A DNA stretch of 64,000 nt from positions 8,212,417 to 8,276,416 of the forward strand of contig NC_045149.1 of NCBI RefSeq assembly GCF_008831285.2, written 5' to 3'. This stretch comes from Nymphaea colorata. Its lineage: Eukaryota; Streptophyta; Magnoliopsida; Nymphaeales; Nymphaeaceae. This document shows, piece after piece, positions 23,306-34,070 of the stretch (its first letter is position 1; every line of letters begins with the position of its first letter). The notes under the pieces were generated by a model, which saw only the letters and a program-made list of their open reading frames with translations, had not been told where the DNA came from and did no database searches. Both the position numbers and the translations under genes were made by a program.

Positions 23306-23829
23306 TGTCATTTCTGCAGCATGCACCTCCCAGTTTTGTTCTATAATCAACTTCTAAGGTCACAGTACTACAAATGTGCCACTACTATACAACGTGTTGG
23401 ACATACTCTGGATCATACTAGCTTTTTAGTCGAATTGGACGTATTAATTGACTAAATTATCTCTCTTTCTCTCTCTACTTGAACTCATATACATTCAAGT
23501 TAAAGAGGTGTGTGTAGGGATGTCAAAACATGCGACTTGGATTGGCCATCCGACCGAACTATTCAGAAAAAATTTGATATGGAACAAATTTTTTTATCCA
23601 ATTGTAAAATTGGACCGAATTCAAATTTAAAAAATGGCATCAAGTCAGATTCAGATATAGATTCAGATATACATAAATATCTCATCAGATGCAAACCAGA
23701 TATTATTTGTGAATAAAATATCCCATATTCAATGCTCTTGCACTTTGAAAGTTGGCCACATTCTGTTCAAACTTCAGATACAAATGTAACAATTGGTTAC
23801 AGCTTGTGAAATCAGATTTCAGATTAGAG

Positions 23830-24197
23830 ATTGAATATTAGTGTATGCTTGCAAATTACCCTATTTCCTTCCTTCCTCCTATTTGCAATGGTAATCTACC
23901 AGCATGCCTTCATTGTTGATATTAGCCATGGTAGCCTCGAACACCTTCTCCTCTTTCCTTATCTTCCTCATGTCTCTTTGCTATCTCACATGATTGGCCT
24001 AGTTTTTTTTCTAAGCTCAAAAGATCAGCTGATCTTGGTTGATCACGGCCAGAACTTCAAGGTGTGGAAATCCTGATGGCGCATGAAGTGATGGTAATTA
24101 TACTGGCTAACTCGCTTTGCATACTTCGACGAGTAATGCTAAGAGTATCAAAATAGGAGGCTGTACATGGAGGATTTTGCAATGCAATTAAAGTCAG
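23830..24197 (+). pseudogene. Beta-expansin exon 1 copy with its ATG
   Basis: ATG at 23928 opens MVASNTFSSFLIFLMSLCYL, closed by TGA at 23991. Beyond it CTAAGCTCAAAAGATCAGC (the SKLKRS segment) and CCTGATGGCGCATGAAGTGATG align with the PDGAGSDG part, ending ATG|GTAATT at 24093. Downstream GGAGGATTTTGCAATGC at 24158 resembles the short second-exon-like segment seen at 49478. Upstream sequence differs from the TATA-bearing copies. Dead, through early stop and frameshifts. Confidence 0.55.
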
Positions 24198-24777
24198 GTA
24201 TATATAATAGCTTAATGGTATTTCACAAATGAATGTTTCATTGATGTTTCTCAGAGAACACACTTCTTATTCTTTTGAGAATTTATAGAGAGCTTAGCCG
24301 TGCAGTTAATACTTGAAACAACTACAAGTCAGTGGACAAAACTGAAGGAGAGAGAGAAAAAAAAAGAGAAAGCGATAAAGAGAGACAAGGATTTGCCTTT
24401 CGGCAAAGAAAGTGCCTACGTCCACGACATGCTTATCAGCTTAAACTCCTCTTGATGAAGTGAATAAGTTGATGGCGTAAAATATTATTTATATCATCTC
24501 ATGACAAGATTAGGATATCTTTCAATTAGCACCGATCTCCATGATTCGTGCCATTATCTTCTACAAACTAAGAAAATTGATGAGATTACAACAAATCCAA
24601 GTCTGTTGTGATATAATATAGCCTATATGTTTAAACTAGTGCATTATGTTGGGCAGGCCGAGCTTCTGGATATGGAAGTGCATGCCGTAGAGGAACTACC
24701 ATTCTCTTCGATGATATTATCTGGTAGAGGACCTTCCTTTTTCGAGTTTGACAAACGATGTGGTGCCCTCTATAATC

Positions 24778-24792
24778 TCTCTCTCTCTCTAG

Positions 24793-24841
<49 letters not shown>

Positions 24842-24849
24842 ATATATAT

Positions 24850-24888
<39 letters not shown>
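24778..24888. repeat. (CT)n then (TA)n microsatellite
   Basis: CT repeats at 24778-24790, then TA repeats broken twice, to 24888. The reading frames across it are repeat artefacts. The matching array in S2 is 47435-47501. Confidence 0.9.
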
Positions 24889-24892
<4 letters not shown>

Positions 24893-25006
24893 GGATTCCC
24901 ATCCATAGGAATCCAACAACACTCTCACACACAGCCTAATGTAATGGATTGGGCAGTGCATATAAGTTGTTAAAGCCACCCGATGAAAATACTGCATACA
25001 CAAGTT

Positions 25007-25282
25007 CACATCATACTTGTGCAAGCGTTTTAAAGTCATGCTTTCTTAGTGACAAGTGGCAAATCCTTCTTTCAGTGCTTACTTTAACTAAAAGACAGCT
25101 CACCATGGATATGTCATTTGTAGAATAATGTTATGTTGACGGATTGGTGTACGTAACATTCTTCTATAAATGACATATCGATGGTTAGCTGTCTTTTAGT
25201 TAAAGTAAGCACTGAAAGAAAGGAGTTGTCAATTGTCACTAAGAAAGCATGACTTTAAAGCGCTTGCACAAGTATGATGTGA
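25007..25282. mobile_element. Foldback MITE, 126-base arms, centre deleted
   Basis: Left arm 25007-25132 (CACATCATACTTGTGCAAGC through TAGAATAATGTT) pairs with 25155-25282. The S2 copy (47618-47943) has arms of about 152 bases and a small loop, so this one lost part of its centre. A third, decayed fragment of the family is at 25546-25625. Confidence 0.75.
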
Positions 25283-25316
25283 AATGGTGAGAAAGGGTAA
25301 CAAAATGTGTTATGTG

Positions 25317-25492
25317 TTCATATGAAGACTGCAAATAAATTAGCATTACATCAGATCTGGATTGGTTCTAATTGAAGAATCCGACAATATGAAATGTAAT
25401 GACAATAGATTAGTAAGATTCTTCAACTAGAACCAATACGCATCTCATGTAAGGCCAATCAACTGACACTATTTGTAGTCTTCATGTGAACA
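25317..25492. repeat. Second inverted repeat beside the foldback
   Basis: GTTCATATGAAGACTGCAAA at 25317 mirrors the TTTGTAGTCTTCATGTGAAC end at 25492. ATTGGTTCTAATTGAAGAATC mirrors GATTCTTCAACTAGAACCAAT. Arms 65 and 75 bases, spacer about 35. Absent from the equivalent place in S2. Confidence 0.6.
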
Positions 25493-25545
25493 ACCTTTAA
25501 AACCTCTTTTTACGATTTATTGACCAATCTAGCTTATGTTTTAAA

Positions 25546-26235
25546 TTATGCTTTCTTAGTGACCAATCTAGCTTTCAGTTACTTCAGCTAAAAATAGCTC
25601 ATCATGTATATGCCATTTATAGAACAAATCCCTGAGGTGTCATCTCTTTGTTCTGCAAAAGTGGGTACTGATGCCACAAGTTAAAGTACAGTAAGGTTGG
25701 GACTTTAAAACACCAAAAGCAGGTCATGTACTCTAAGAAGATAAGAAGTTGGGTGGGAGGTTTGGCCTTTAGTCAAGTGGTGGTTCTCCCCCAATTATCC
25801 GGAAGTTACCGACAAAAGAAATTAATTGTCTCGGCTCTTTGCACCATTCACGTTCCAGTCAATCAAAGGACGGGAAGGAAGAGAAGGGTATTGTTTGGAC
25901 CAAGTTGGTAGTCATGTGCCATTTTTCGCATGCTCCTCTCATTGTTTGGTCTATAATCAGCTCCCAATGTCACAGTACTACAAATTTGGCACACATGTAT
26001 GCTGTGGTGGACATACTTATTGATCTAACTGGCTTTTTAATTGAATTGGACGTATCCGTTAGAGTAAGAAACTTCACTCTAAGGTTTTTGTCGATATGCT
26101 CTCCCTCACATTCTTCGGTATGCTCCATTTGGATTAAGTTTGGATGGAGAACACTAATGTGCCTATCGTCAACTCTTGGGTTTTTTTCGTTGGAAAACTC
26201 CCACATTGTGGATCTATTGTGAAAATCTCCTACAT
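25546..26235. other. Repeat fragments, no gene
   Basis: 25546-25625 is a decayed piece of the foldback family. 25855-26060 (AGAAGGG, CACAGTACTACAAA, GGACATACT, TTGAATTGGACGTAT) is a diverged copy of 23255-23445 and 45935-46115. Overlapping short frames of 65-127 codons occur on both strands, with no family I know. Confidence 0.5.
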
Positions 26236-27260
26236 TGGACTAACCTGGCTCGCTCTCAAATTGGCCGTCTATTTTCATTCTCTTCTTCCAAATGCAATAT
26301 CTTTGGAAGCTTCCTATTTACAAGGAGTACATGACACAACAACTGAGAAGGAAAAAACAAATGGTTGACGCTCTTGACGGACGTTGTTCACATTCAGTTT
26401 CTCATCTAACCATTTTCACTGTAAATTTTGTTTCACAATGCCTATTTTGCACATGTAATTGGTAATCTTGGTAGATGTTAATGCGCATCTGAAAAATCAT
26501 TTTTAGAACTCTTTTTGTGCAACTGGTCCAAGCAGATGTCCATCTTGAATAGAGAGAAAAATCACAAGCTTGGTAATTGGTACTCTTGGTAGTTGCTAAT
26601 GCTACCTGAAAAAACATTTAAAGCACATCTTGTTCAACAGCTAGCTTCAATAGTCTTCAAAATGCCCATTCTGCAAATGTAATTAGTAATCTTGGTAATC
26701 GCTAATGCAACCTGAAAAATCACTCTAGAAGTCTTTTGTGCAGCTGACCATCTTGAATAGAGAGAGAATCCCAAGTTTAGTAATTGGTAATCTTGGTAAT
26801 TGCTAATAACCCCTGAAAAATCATTTAAGGTACATCTTGCTCAACAGCCTCACTAGTCTTCAAAGTCCCCATTCTGAAAATGTAATTGGTAATCTTAGTA
26901 ATTGCTAATGCCACCTGAAAAATCATTGAACTCTTTTTGTGCAGCTGATCCATTCAGTTGTCCATGTTGAATGGTGAGAGAATCTCAAGGCACATCTTAC
27001 TCAACAGCCTAATAATCTTCACAATGAACGTCCTGCCTATGCATATGCACTTGGTAATCTTGCTAATTTCTAATGCTACCTGAAAAATCATCCCAGAACT
27101 CTTTTTGTGCAGCTGGTCCAAGCAGATATCCATCTTGAATACAGAGAGAATAACAAGACAGATCTTGCTCTGCCGCCTCAATAATATTCACAACGCCCAT
27201 TCTGCATATGCAATTGGTAATCTTGATAATTGCTAATGCTACATGAAAAATAATCTCGAA
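26235..27260. repeat. Degenerate tandem array, about 200-240-base units
   Basis: At least five copies of TTGGTAATCTTGGTAATTGCTAATGC followed by ACCTGAAAAATCAT, alternating with CTCTTTTTGTGCAGCTG, CATCTTGAATAGAGAGA and CTCAACAGCCT-CAATAG segments. The lead-in 26235-26440 and one unit recur at 39255-39620. On the minus strand the units keep partly open frames (DGYLLGPAAQKEF, MIFQVALAI), and a 189-codon frame runs from 27632 to 27063, but it crosses repeat boundaries and fits no family. Confidence 0.65.
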
Positions 27261-27289
27261 CTCTTTTTGTACATCCCACCAGTATAAAT

Positions 27290-27960
27290 ACGGGTGCAGA
27301 CCCTTCTGTCTTGTGTGTGGAGCAAGTGTGCTAGTCAAGTGTAACCTAGTGAAGTGTGTGGGTGCTCGAGTGGGAGTGAAGTGCTTGAGCTTTGTAAAAA
27401 GCTTACCGCATGAGCTTCGTTTGGTGATCAGTTTGTCGTGTGGCTCCTTGTCATTTCCTATTTGAGGCATTTTCTTCATAAATATTAGGTGTTTATTGTT
27501 CAAGTGATAGTTTGTTGTAAGTTGTTTCACTAAGTTCACTGATAGTTTATTTGTTTGTTGTTTCACTAAGTTCACTATGTAAGCTTGTTTTAATGTGTTG
27601 ATCAAAATTTGTTTAAGGAGACTGAAAGTCAAAGTTATTTAAGAAGACTGAATATCAAAGTTATTATTTAGAAATATTTGGGGTACTGAGATTCTGCCAG
27701 ATTTTCTCTGCAAAAACTATATTGTTTATTTGGATTTGGATCTTGTGGGAGTTGGAATTTAAGTATTCCAAGGTCAAATCTCTTACGTTTGCAACAATAG
27801 TCTTCCCAGAATTGAGCGATATAAACTGGATGGAAGAGATTGGGAACTTGAAAAGGGTATCCAAAATTGACATTCTTGTCGAATCCTCAAAATTGGTATG
27901 CTCCAGCATGACTTGATACCTATGAAAGATCACCATCGGTGCCTTACAAACTCGATCATG
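27290..27960. mobile_element. LTR-like repeat (copy at 62610-62970)
   Basis: Shared motifs are TGTGTGGAGCAA, GAGTGGGAGTGAAGTG, GAGCTTTGTAAAAAGCT, GGCATTTTCTT-ATAAATATTAG, TTTATTTGTTTGTTGTTTCAC and TCTGCCAGATT. 27700-27893 has no match in the other copy, which jumps from CCAGATT to GGTAT-CTCCAGCAT. This looks like retroelement LTR/leader sequence, but no primer site or protein is visible. A 121-codon minus-strand frame (28029 to 27664) crosses it and is unassigned. Confidence 0.4.
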
Positions 27961-28118
27961 AATGCAAACTACATGGTTGTTAACAAATTTTGAGCCACAA
28001 ACTGACCTATATATTATGTTGACATTCATGTGGCCGTAAATTTTCTTGTTGGCTACTATTTGAATTTTTTTTCATCTGTTTCTTTTACGTTATTTTCCTT
28101 TTTTTATTGGATGACTCC

Positions 28119-29116
28119 AGTCAGTGGATTGCAACCAAATATGGAGTGTTCTTTGAACCTTCTAAGTGCGCAGATAGAGCTAAGGAGATGGATACAAAAA
28201 GAAAAAAAAATCAGAGGCCATTGGAGAAAAGTCTGCTGGAGAGTCACTTTCCATGTGGTTTGTTGGAGCCTGTGGTGACAACGGAATCAGTTGCTCCATG
28301 AAGACCTTTCCTTTGATGAAAACAGCATAAAAAGCTGACATTTTGAAATTTTGTGTGGACACCTTCTTTAGATCACAGTGGACGCTGGAGGTTAAGGCAA
28401 AGGTTTGGGTCTGAATAACCTCAAACATGGTGTGTGATGATGTGCATAAGAGCCCTCCAAACTCTTTGTTTATTGAAATCACGCACGTGAAAGTGGATGG
28501 GCGATTGAGGGTTGCTGGATCCTCATACCAGAGTAATGGCATGAAAGGTTTATGTCGATTCTGTTGGAGCCTAGAGGCAGAGTAATGAAGGGGAATTGGC
28601 TGACCTTGAAAGAATTGTAATGTATCACAAAGAGTGGAGGAACTATTATCATTGTTGGTGGAGCCTAGAGGCAGAGTAATGGATGGTGAATTGGCTGCCC
28701 TTGACAGAATTGTAATGTATCACAAAGAGTGTGGAGGAACTATTATCATTGTTGCATCGGTGGATGCACTTGTCCAGTGGTTTCATGCTTATTTGGAGGG
28801 TAGAAGGCCCTCGATCGAGCGTAGCTGGGTTATAAAGGGAGTTAAGGACAGGTTGCAGGTGGAAAAAGGGGATCCTAATGTGAACTTTGGTTTGTTCATT
28901 TCCTCTCACCTTAAGGAGAGGAGTTACACTCTTTTGTGCATTTAATGGTTGTCCAGAGCTGTTTTTGTTCTTTGTGTCAAGGTCGGTTGAGTCGGCCCTC
29001 TGCATTTTGTGGATAGTGAAGGTTAGCACAACGGTTTGTGTGTTAATCTTTCTTGCTGTACAGGCATTTTTGTTTCAGTAAAGGGAGGGGGCCTCCCCCA
29101 CCAAGCCGTTGCTGCG
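28119..29116 (+). mobile_element. 5'-truncated LINE (copy 1), ORF2 C-terminus and 3' end
   Basis: Matches LINE copy 2 from its zinc-finger/RNase H-like end onward: WIATKYGVFF versus WISAKFSVIY, GRLRVAGSS versus GKLRVAGNS, and FGLFISSHLKE versus FGSFITSYVKE. Frames are broken. A 95-base internal tandem duplication lies at 28565-28659/28660-28754. It ends AATAAA-like GTAAAGG, a GGGGGCCTCCCCC hairpin and AAGCCGTTGCTGCG. Probable 13-base target duplication: ATTGGATGACTCC (28106-28118) and ATTGGATTATTCC (29117-29129), two mismatches. Confidence 0.75.
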
Positions 29117-29737
29117 ATTGGATTATTCCTGTCAGTATCTCTTCTATAGAACACACTCCCTTTTCTGTGTGTCCCATTTTTATGCAGCTCTGTTCTTGCC
29201 TTTACTGTTCCTATTGCCTGGGAATGACATATCCTCCTTTTCTTTTACTGCTTTCACTTCTATATAACACTCATATCAGTATCCAATATTCAGGTTTTAA
29301 CATGTGGCATGAAGTATTCACCAACATGGAACTGATTTGTTTTTTTACCCATGTAGCGGTTAAAAACGTCACTGCTATAAGTCTGTAGCGGCAAAAAACC
29401 TAATGCTTAATGGCTGAAATGTGCATGACACAGCACACCGCTAAATCACCCACGCACAGCATCCATGGTTTGGTTTTTTTCATTGATTCTATTTGAATTT
29501 GTTGATTCAGAATAATCCTCATTAAACTGCACGTAAGAAAAGGGTTTGGTGCAGTACCCTTGGTAGTGCCACGGTAAAGGTGACGGTTATTTCTTTCTAC
29601 TAAATCAAACCCAGGTTGTTCGCTTTTTATTTTAGGATGTGTTTGATGGGTGAGATTGTCAGTCATGCACCTTTGGGTGGAAGTTGTCTCTTTCCTACTA
29701 CGTGCTGTTGAATACATGGAAAATGAATGTTGGGATG

Positions 29738-31861
29738 TTCTCATGGTATCTAAGGCCTCTATAAGCTCTTTTTGTGCCATTAAAGAGATGCTAGAGCAAT
29801 TTGAGAAGTTCGCTGGTGTGAAAGTGAACAAAGATAAATCTGTTGTTTTCCTGGACAAACCTCTGGACTGCATGAAAGAGGATCTCAGAAACATCCTTAA
29901 ATGGTCGATGGGCTCCCTTCCACCTAAATACCTTGGAGTTCCTTTTTTTTGTGGTAGACTCACTGAGGATGTGTTATCAAGTGCTAACCAAAATGGAAAG
30001 TAAGTTGGCGGGTTGGAAAGCTCGCATTCTCTCTTTTGCAGGGTGTATCACTCTTATTAAATATGTGTTGTCTACCCTTCCCCACTACTAGTTAATGGTG
30101 TTCCGTCTTCCTCGTAGAATAAATAAAAAACTTGAAAACATCTGCATGAAATTCTTTTGGAATGATGGTGAGTCTGCTCGGCATATCCACCATATCAGTT
30201 TGGCTAGACTGTGTAATCCTTATGATTTTGAGGGCATCGGCTTACACAAAGTGGATGACTTGAACCGCGAGCTGTTGGCTAGCAGGTGTAGTAGATTGTT
30301 GATGGATGATGGCATCTGGGCCAAGGTGTACAAGGATAAGTACCTCCAAAAGAATAGCCTTTGGGCTTCGATCGACCAATTAGAGGTAGCTAGGGCTGAA
30401 AGGAACTTGTTTGGGGCTGGAAACTTATACAAGATAAGATAGAGTGGCAGCTTGGGATGGCAGCCACAGTCGTTTTTGGCTCGATCCTTGGCAGGGCAGC
30501 CCACTTGTCCAGAGGAATAGTGGGGATAGTTTTGTTAATATTATAGGGAAATCAATATCTCGGTTAAAAATAAGGTGCTCCTGAGCAGGGGGGGCACAAA
30601 TGATTTTGGGGAAGTGTGCATAGGCCTCATTGGCACCTTAGACTCTATTCCTCTATCTAATGAAGTTGATCAGGTTTCCTAGAGAGACGATCACCAAACT
30701 TGTATTGGAGTTGGAGACATTTTCAATCATGCTAGGGGAGCCAGTGTGAGACAGAGCTGGAGGAAATACATTTGGCAAGGAAAAGCTTTGTCCAGTGCAT
30801 GCTGATTCAGCTTCCTTGTGAGGGAGGGCAGGCTACCAACTTTAGACAGAATCAAGAAGCTAGGATTTCAACTTGCTAATTGTTGTCTTTTTTGCAGAAA
30901 GCTGAAGAAACTAATGAACATGTTATCATCCATTGTAAGGTGGCAAGAGAAATTTGGGAATGGATCTCAGCCAAGTTCAGCGTCATCTATTCACCCACTC
31001 ACAACTTCCAATTTGAAATCAGATGGTGGATGCATAAGAAGGTGCACAACGGGTTCTTGAGGGTGTGTTGGAGAATCACATTCCCTAGTTTCTGCTGGTG
31101 AATCTGGTGGCATCATAATAGGCTGATTCATGACGACAAACCAAGTGCAGCTATAAATATTAAAGAAGATATATGGTCTACATGTGTGTAAACCTTCTTG
31201 GGTATCAAATGGACCAAGGAAACAAAAGGCACAGTCCGCACTTGGGCCATTTCTAACCTTATGTGTTCTGTCAGGCGTAGAGAACCTCCGAATATGCTTT
31301 TCTTTGAGGTCACACAAGTCGAAATCACTGGGAAGTTGAGGGTTGCGGGAAACTCTTACTTTAGTGATGGAGCGAATGGTATGGCTATATTGTTGAGTTC
31401 AAGGGGCAGGGTATTCGCAGGTGAGTTGGAGGTGTTGGAAAAGATGTTCAGGTATCATAAGGAGTATGGCAGTTGTGTTACCATTTGCACCAGGATAGAA
31501 GCCCCCGTCTGAAGGATACAGCAACATTATGATGGCAATAGAATATGGTCGGAGTTCTAGAGGCTTGTCAAAGATCTTCCTTACAATGTCAATGTTGAAA
31601 TGGATTATCCTACGGCTGATTTTGGCTCCTTCATTACCTCCTATGTCAAGGAGTGGAGGGATGTTTTTTTGTGTGCAGGATAACTTGCGCTGGTTTTTAG
31701 TTTCCTTCCTGTATTTTGTGTTATGACAATTGTATTTTTGAAGAGCTGAGTCAGCCTTTGGTTATACTGTGTCTCAAGGATAGCAGTTTTTCTGTTGCTA
31801 TCCTTTCCTCTTTCTGTATAATAAAGGTAGGGGGCCGCTTCGCCCAGCAAGCTACTATTGC
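29738..31861 (+). mobile_element. 5'-truncated LINE (copy 2) with exact target-site duplication
   Basis: GAATGTTGGGATG occurs at 29725-29737 and 31862-31874, a perfect 13-base duplication. The P1 copy shows the single-site state near 1133. The element starts just after the reverse-transcriptase catalytic motif (LMVSKASISSF, KEMLEQFEKFAGVKVNKDKS, SLPPKYLGVPFF). It then has the thumb/zf-RVT region (FWNDGESARHIHHISLARLC, NCCLFCRK, EETNEHVIIHCKVAREIWEW) and an RNase H-like tail (LRVAGNSYFSDGANGMAIL). Frames are interrupted, so it cannot move itself. The 3' end is ATAATAAAGG, hairpin GGGGGCCGCTTCGCCC, CAAGCTACTATTGC, with no poly(A). Confidence 0.85.
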
Positions 31862-32289
31862 GAATGTTGGGATGACTTTTCTCCTTCTACAACTACAGTA
31901 CGAGAAGGTGATATTATAAATGCCTACGTACAATTTATGGGAACATAATACTGGTTTATTATATTGATTTCATGATTACTAAAACAATGGAAAATGCATA
32001 TTGCAGCCATGATTTTGAATCAAAATAAACAATTCAGAAAAATAGCAGATCTTCCACTCCATCGGTGACTTGGATGAACTTTATGATTTAAGTAAATAGA
32101 GGGAAAGAGAGAAGGGAAAGGGAATGATTTGAAATGGTTCCGTTTGGATAGAAGAGAATGAAAATGAGAGGAAAGGGTGAATGGAAAATAAGTTTAATTC
32201 CAATGAATCCAAAAATGAAGAGAATTGGATGAAATGGATCGGCTGTTTACAAAAACAAACGAATATAGCCAATGATTTTTCTCTCTAGG

Positions 32290-32301
<12 letters not shown>

Positions 32302-32338
<37 letters not shown>
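32302..32338. repeat. (CT)n(TA)n microsatellite
   Basis: CT repeats (32281-32300) then TA repeats to 32338. P1 has only a short CTCTCTGTC run at the same place (about 1552), so it expanded or inserted in P2. Confidence 0.85.
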
Positions 32339-32340
<2 letters not shown>

Positions 32341-33309
32341 CATTGCACCATGAACATGGTGTTCACAGAGAAAGGTACAATGGCAGTGCCATCACCCAAT
32401 GGCGAAGCCACAAATTTTGGGCTGAGGAGCACTAATTAAAAAACCCTCAATATCAATATATCAATATGGAAATAAATAGCTTTTGTAGGGATAGTGCAGG
32501 CAATTAACCACCAATGCCTACAGGCAGCTCCTCCACTACCCTACCAATACCATCGGCTGGAGCTATGATTAACGAAGTGAAGGAGATCATTGATTGTTGA
32601 TGGTAGCAGTGCCTTTCTAATGGGACATATTGGGGATTCCAATTTTGCACACAAGGCCGGAGCCAAGGGAGCAGCAAGAGCCATGGGCCCCATTCAATTT
32701 TTTTTTTAAATGTACATGTAAATTTAAAATATATATATACATTATCCTATATAAAAGCTTTGAAAAATGATCTTCCTGTCCGGTCATGTACTGCTGCAGA
32801 ATTTAAAGAGCAGTATTTCTATCATGAAGCTTTCGCATAAAACCATGATCAGGTTGCGTTTTTGTGGAGCCATGGTTCGTTGGACGGTTCAAGAACAATT
32901 AAAAATTGACAAGATACATTGATATTTTCATCATAAAAATTTTTCAAAAAATTGTAAAGTTATTAACGGTCAGTAATTAATATGTATGTGACATGCAAGT
33001 TTGGTCAACCTTATCCTCTTTTAAAAGAGAGTGATTTAGAGATACATTTGTTTTGCAATATTTTTTAAAAACAAATCTATGAAAATAACATTATAGGGCA
33101 TTATTGTAAAGAAACACAAATTTAACATTTTCTTTTCTTTTCTTTCCCTCTTATCCAAACAAGCTTTTATAATAGCTTCTTTCCTTCCCTTTCTTTTTTC
33201 TTTTTGTTCTTCTCCCTCTACATAGTTAATCCCTCTTTTTTCCCATTTCCTTTCCATTCTTTAGTATTTTTTTTCATCCTATGTCCAAACAAAATATAAA
33301 AAAAAATCT

Positions 33310-34070
33310 TGAAGTGTCAATTTCAAAAAGCTGGTTTTCTTCTTGTGGATTTTCAGTCTGATCCTCATCCACAAAAGTTTATTGACAAGAGATGCTACTT
33401 AGTTCCCAAAAAAAAGGCATTGTTTCATGAATGTGTCCAATATTTTTTAGAATGCAGACACTGTTACCAAGGTCCCTCTTAAGTTATGGATGGACCACAG
33501 GATCGATGTGTTAAAAATTTTTCTAAAAGAGGGTTTAGTGTCCGAAATCATTAAAATAAAGTGGATTTTTGTAGAAAAGTCTCAAATTAATTTAGAATCT
33601 ATACTATCTATTTTATATCTGAAAGAAAAAAGAAATGATTTTGGAAATCTCCCCCTTTGTCTGCCTTTCCCAATCAAACTATTGTATGGAATCAAAGACG
33701 ACAGCTCTCATTAACAAGGCAAAAGAATGAGCTAGGAAACTAAAGATTGCTCTGAATTACAAGTAGGAAAGTAAATTCATATGCTTTTATTTTTAAATAT
33801 ACCCAAAAGGAAGTTATTGATTTAGAATCTAATATGACCATAAATGGAAACCATTGGCCGGCCATAACCTCCAAGGAAATTTAAGCTGCAGCAAGCGTGG
33901 GCTCCATTAAAACCATTGAACAAATATCGATATGGGTTCAGGTGAGCTGCAGTGGGTAGTGTCTCAGTTTCATCTATATATACCACCGTGACCTTCCTTC
34001 TTATCATATCTGTAAAAATTAAACCACCCCCCTTCCTCTTCCCTCTGCAGTGTGACAGTCATCGTTTCAT
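33310..34070 (+). pseudogene. Beta-expansin upstream region, exon lost
   Basis: Homologous to 7225-8100: GGATTTTCAGTCTGAT (33345), CATTGTTTCATGAATGTG, TCTATACTATCTATTTTA, AATCAAACTATTG-ATGGAATC, TTATTGATTTAGAATCTAAT, TATA box CTATATATACC (33973) and a CCCTTCCTCTTCCCTCTGCAG leader. The signal-peptide exon that should follow near 34090 is missing and a different repeat takes its place. The one 74-codon frame here (33490) is not conserved. Confidence 0.5.

Larger units (their letters stand above)
17040..25300. repeat. Segmental duplication copy S1 (about 8.2 kb)
   Basis: Collinear with 40215-47980. 17045-17130 matches 40215-40305. 17500-17913 matches 40345-40490 plus 40845-41108. 19645-22622 matches 41630-44870. 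23260-25300 matches 45940-47970. S1-specific sequence includes the LTR at 17914-19640 and 22622-23260. S1 lacks the helicase/RBR unit of S2. 17170-17490, unique to S1, has a 62-codon minus-strand frame (17514 to 17326) I cannot assign. No intact gene in the segment. Confidence 0.8.
28960..33310. repeat. Segmental duplication copy P2
   Basis: Counterpart of 1-2700; see the P1 entry for shared landmarks. P2 shows the uninterrupted state at the site of P1's foldback (29195-29205) but is split by LINE copy 2 at 29738-31861. It continues upstream into the rest of LINE copy 1, which the window edge hides in P1. It runs directly into an expansin 5' copy at 33310. Confidence 0.8.

Noticed and set aside
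24627-25039. Three overlapping frames of about 90 codons rich in Tyr-Ile
   Set aside because: They are translations of the TA microsatellite at 24778-24888.
27063-27632. 189-codon minus-strand frame as a gene
   Set aside because: It crosses from an LTR-like repeat into the 26-27 kb tandem array, and the paralogous copy at 62.6 kb does not keep it.
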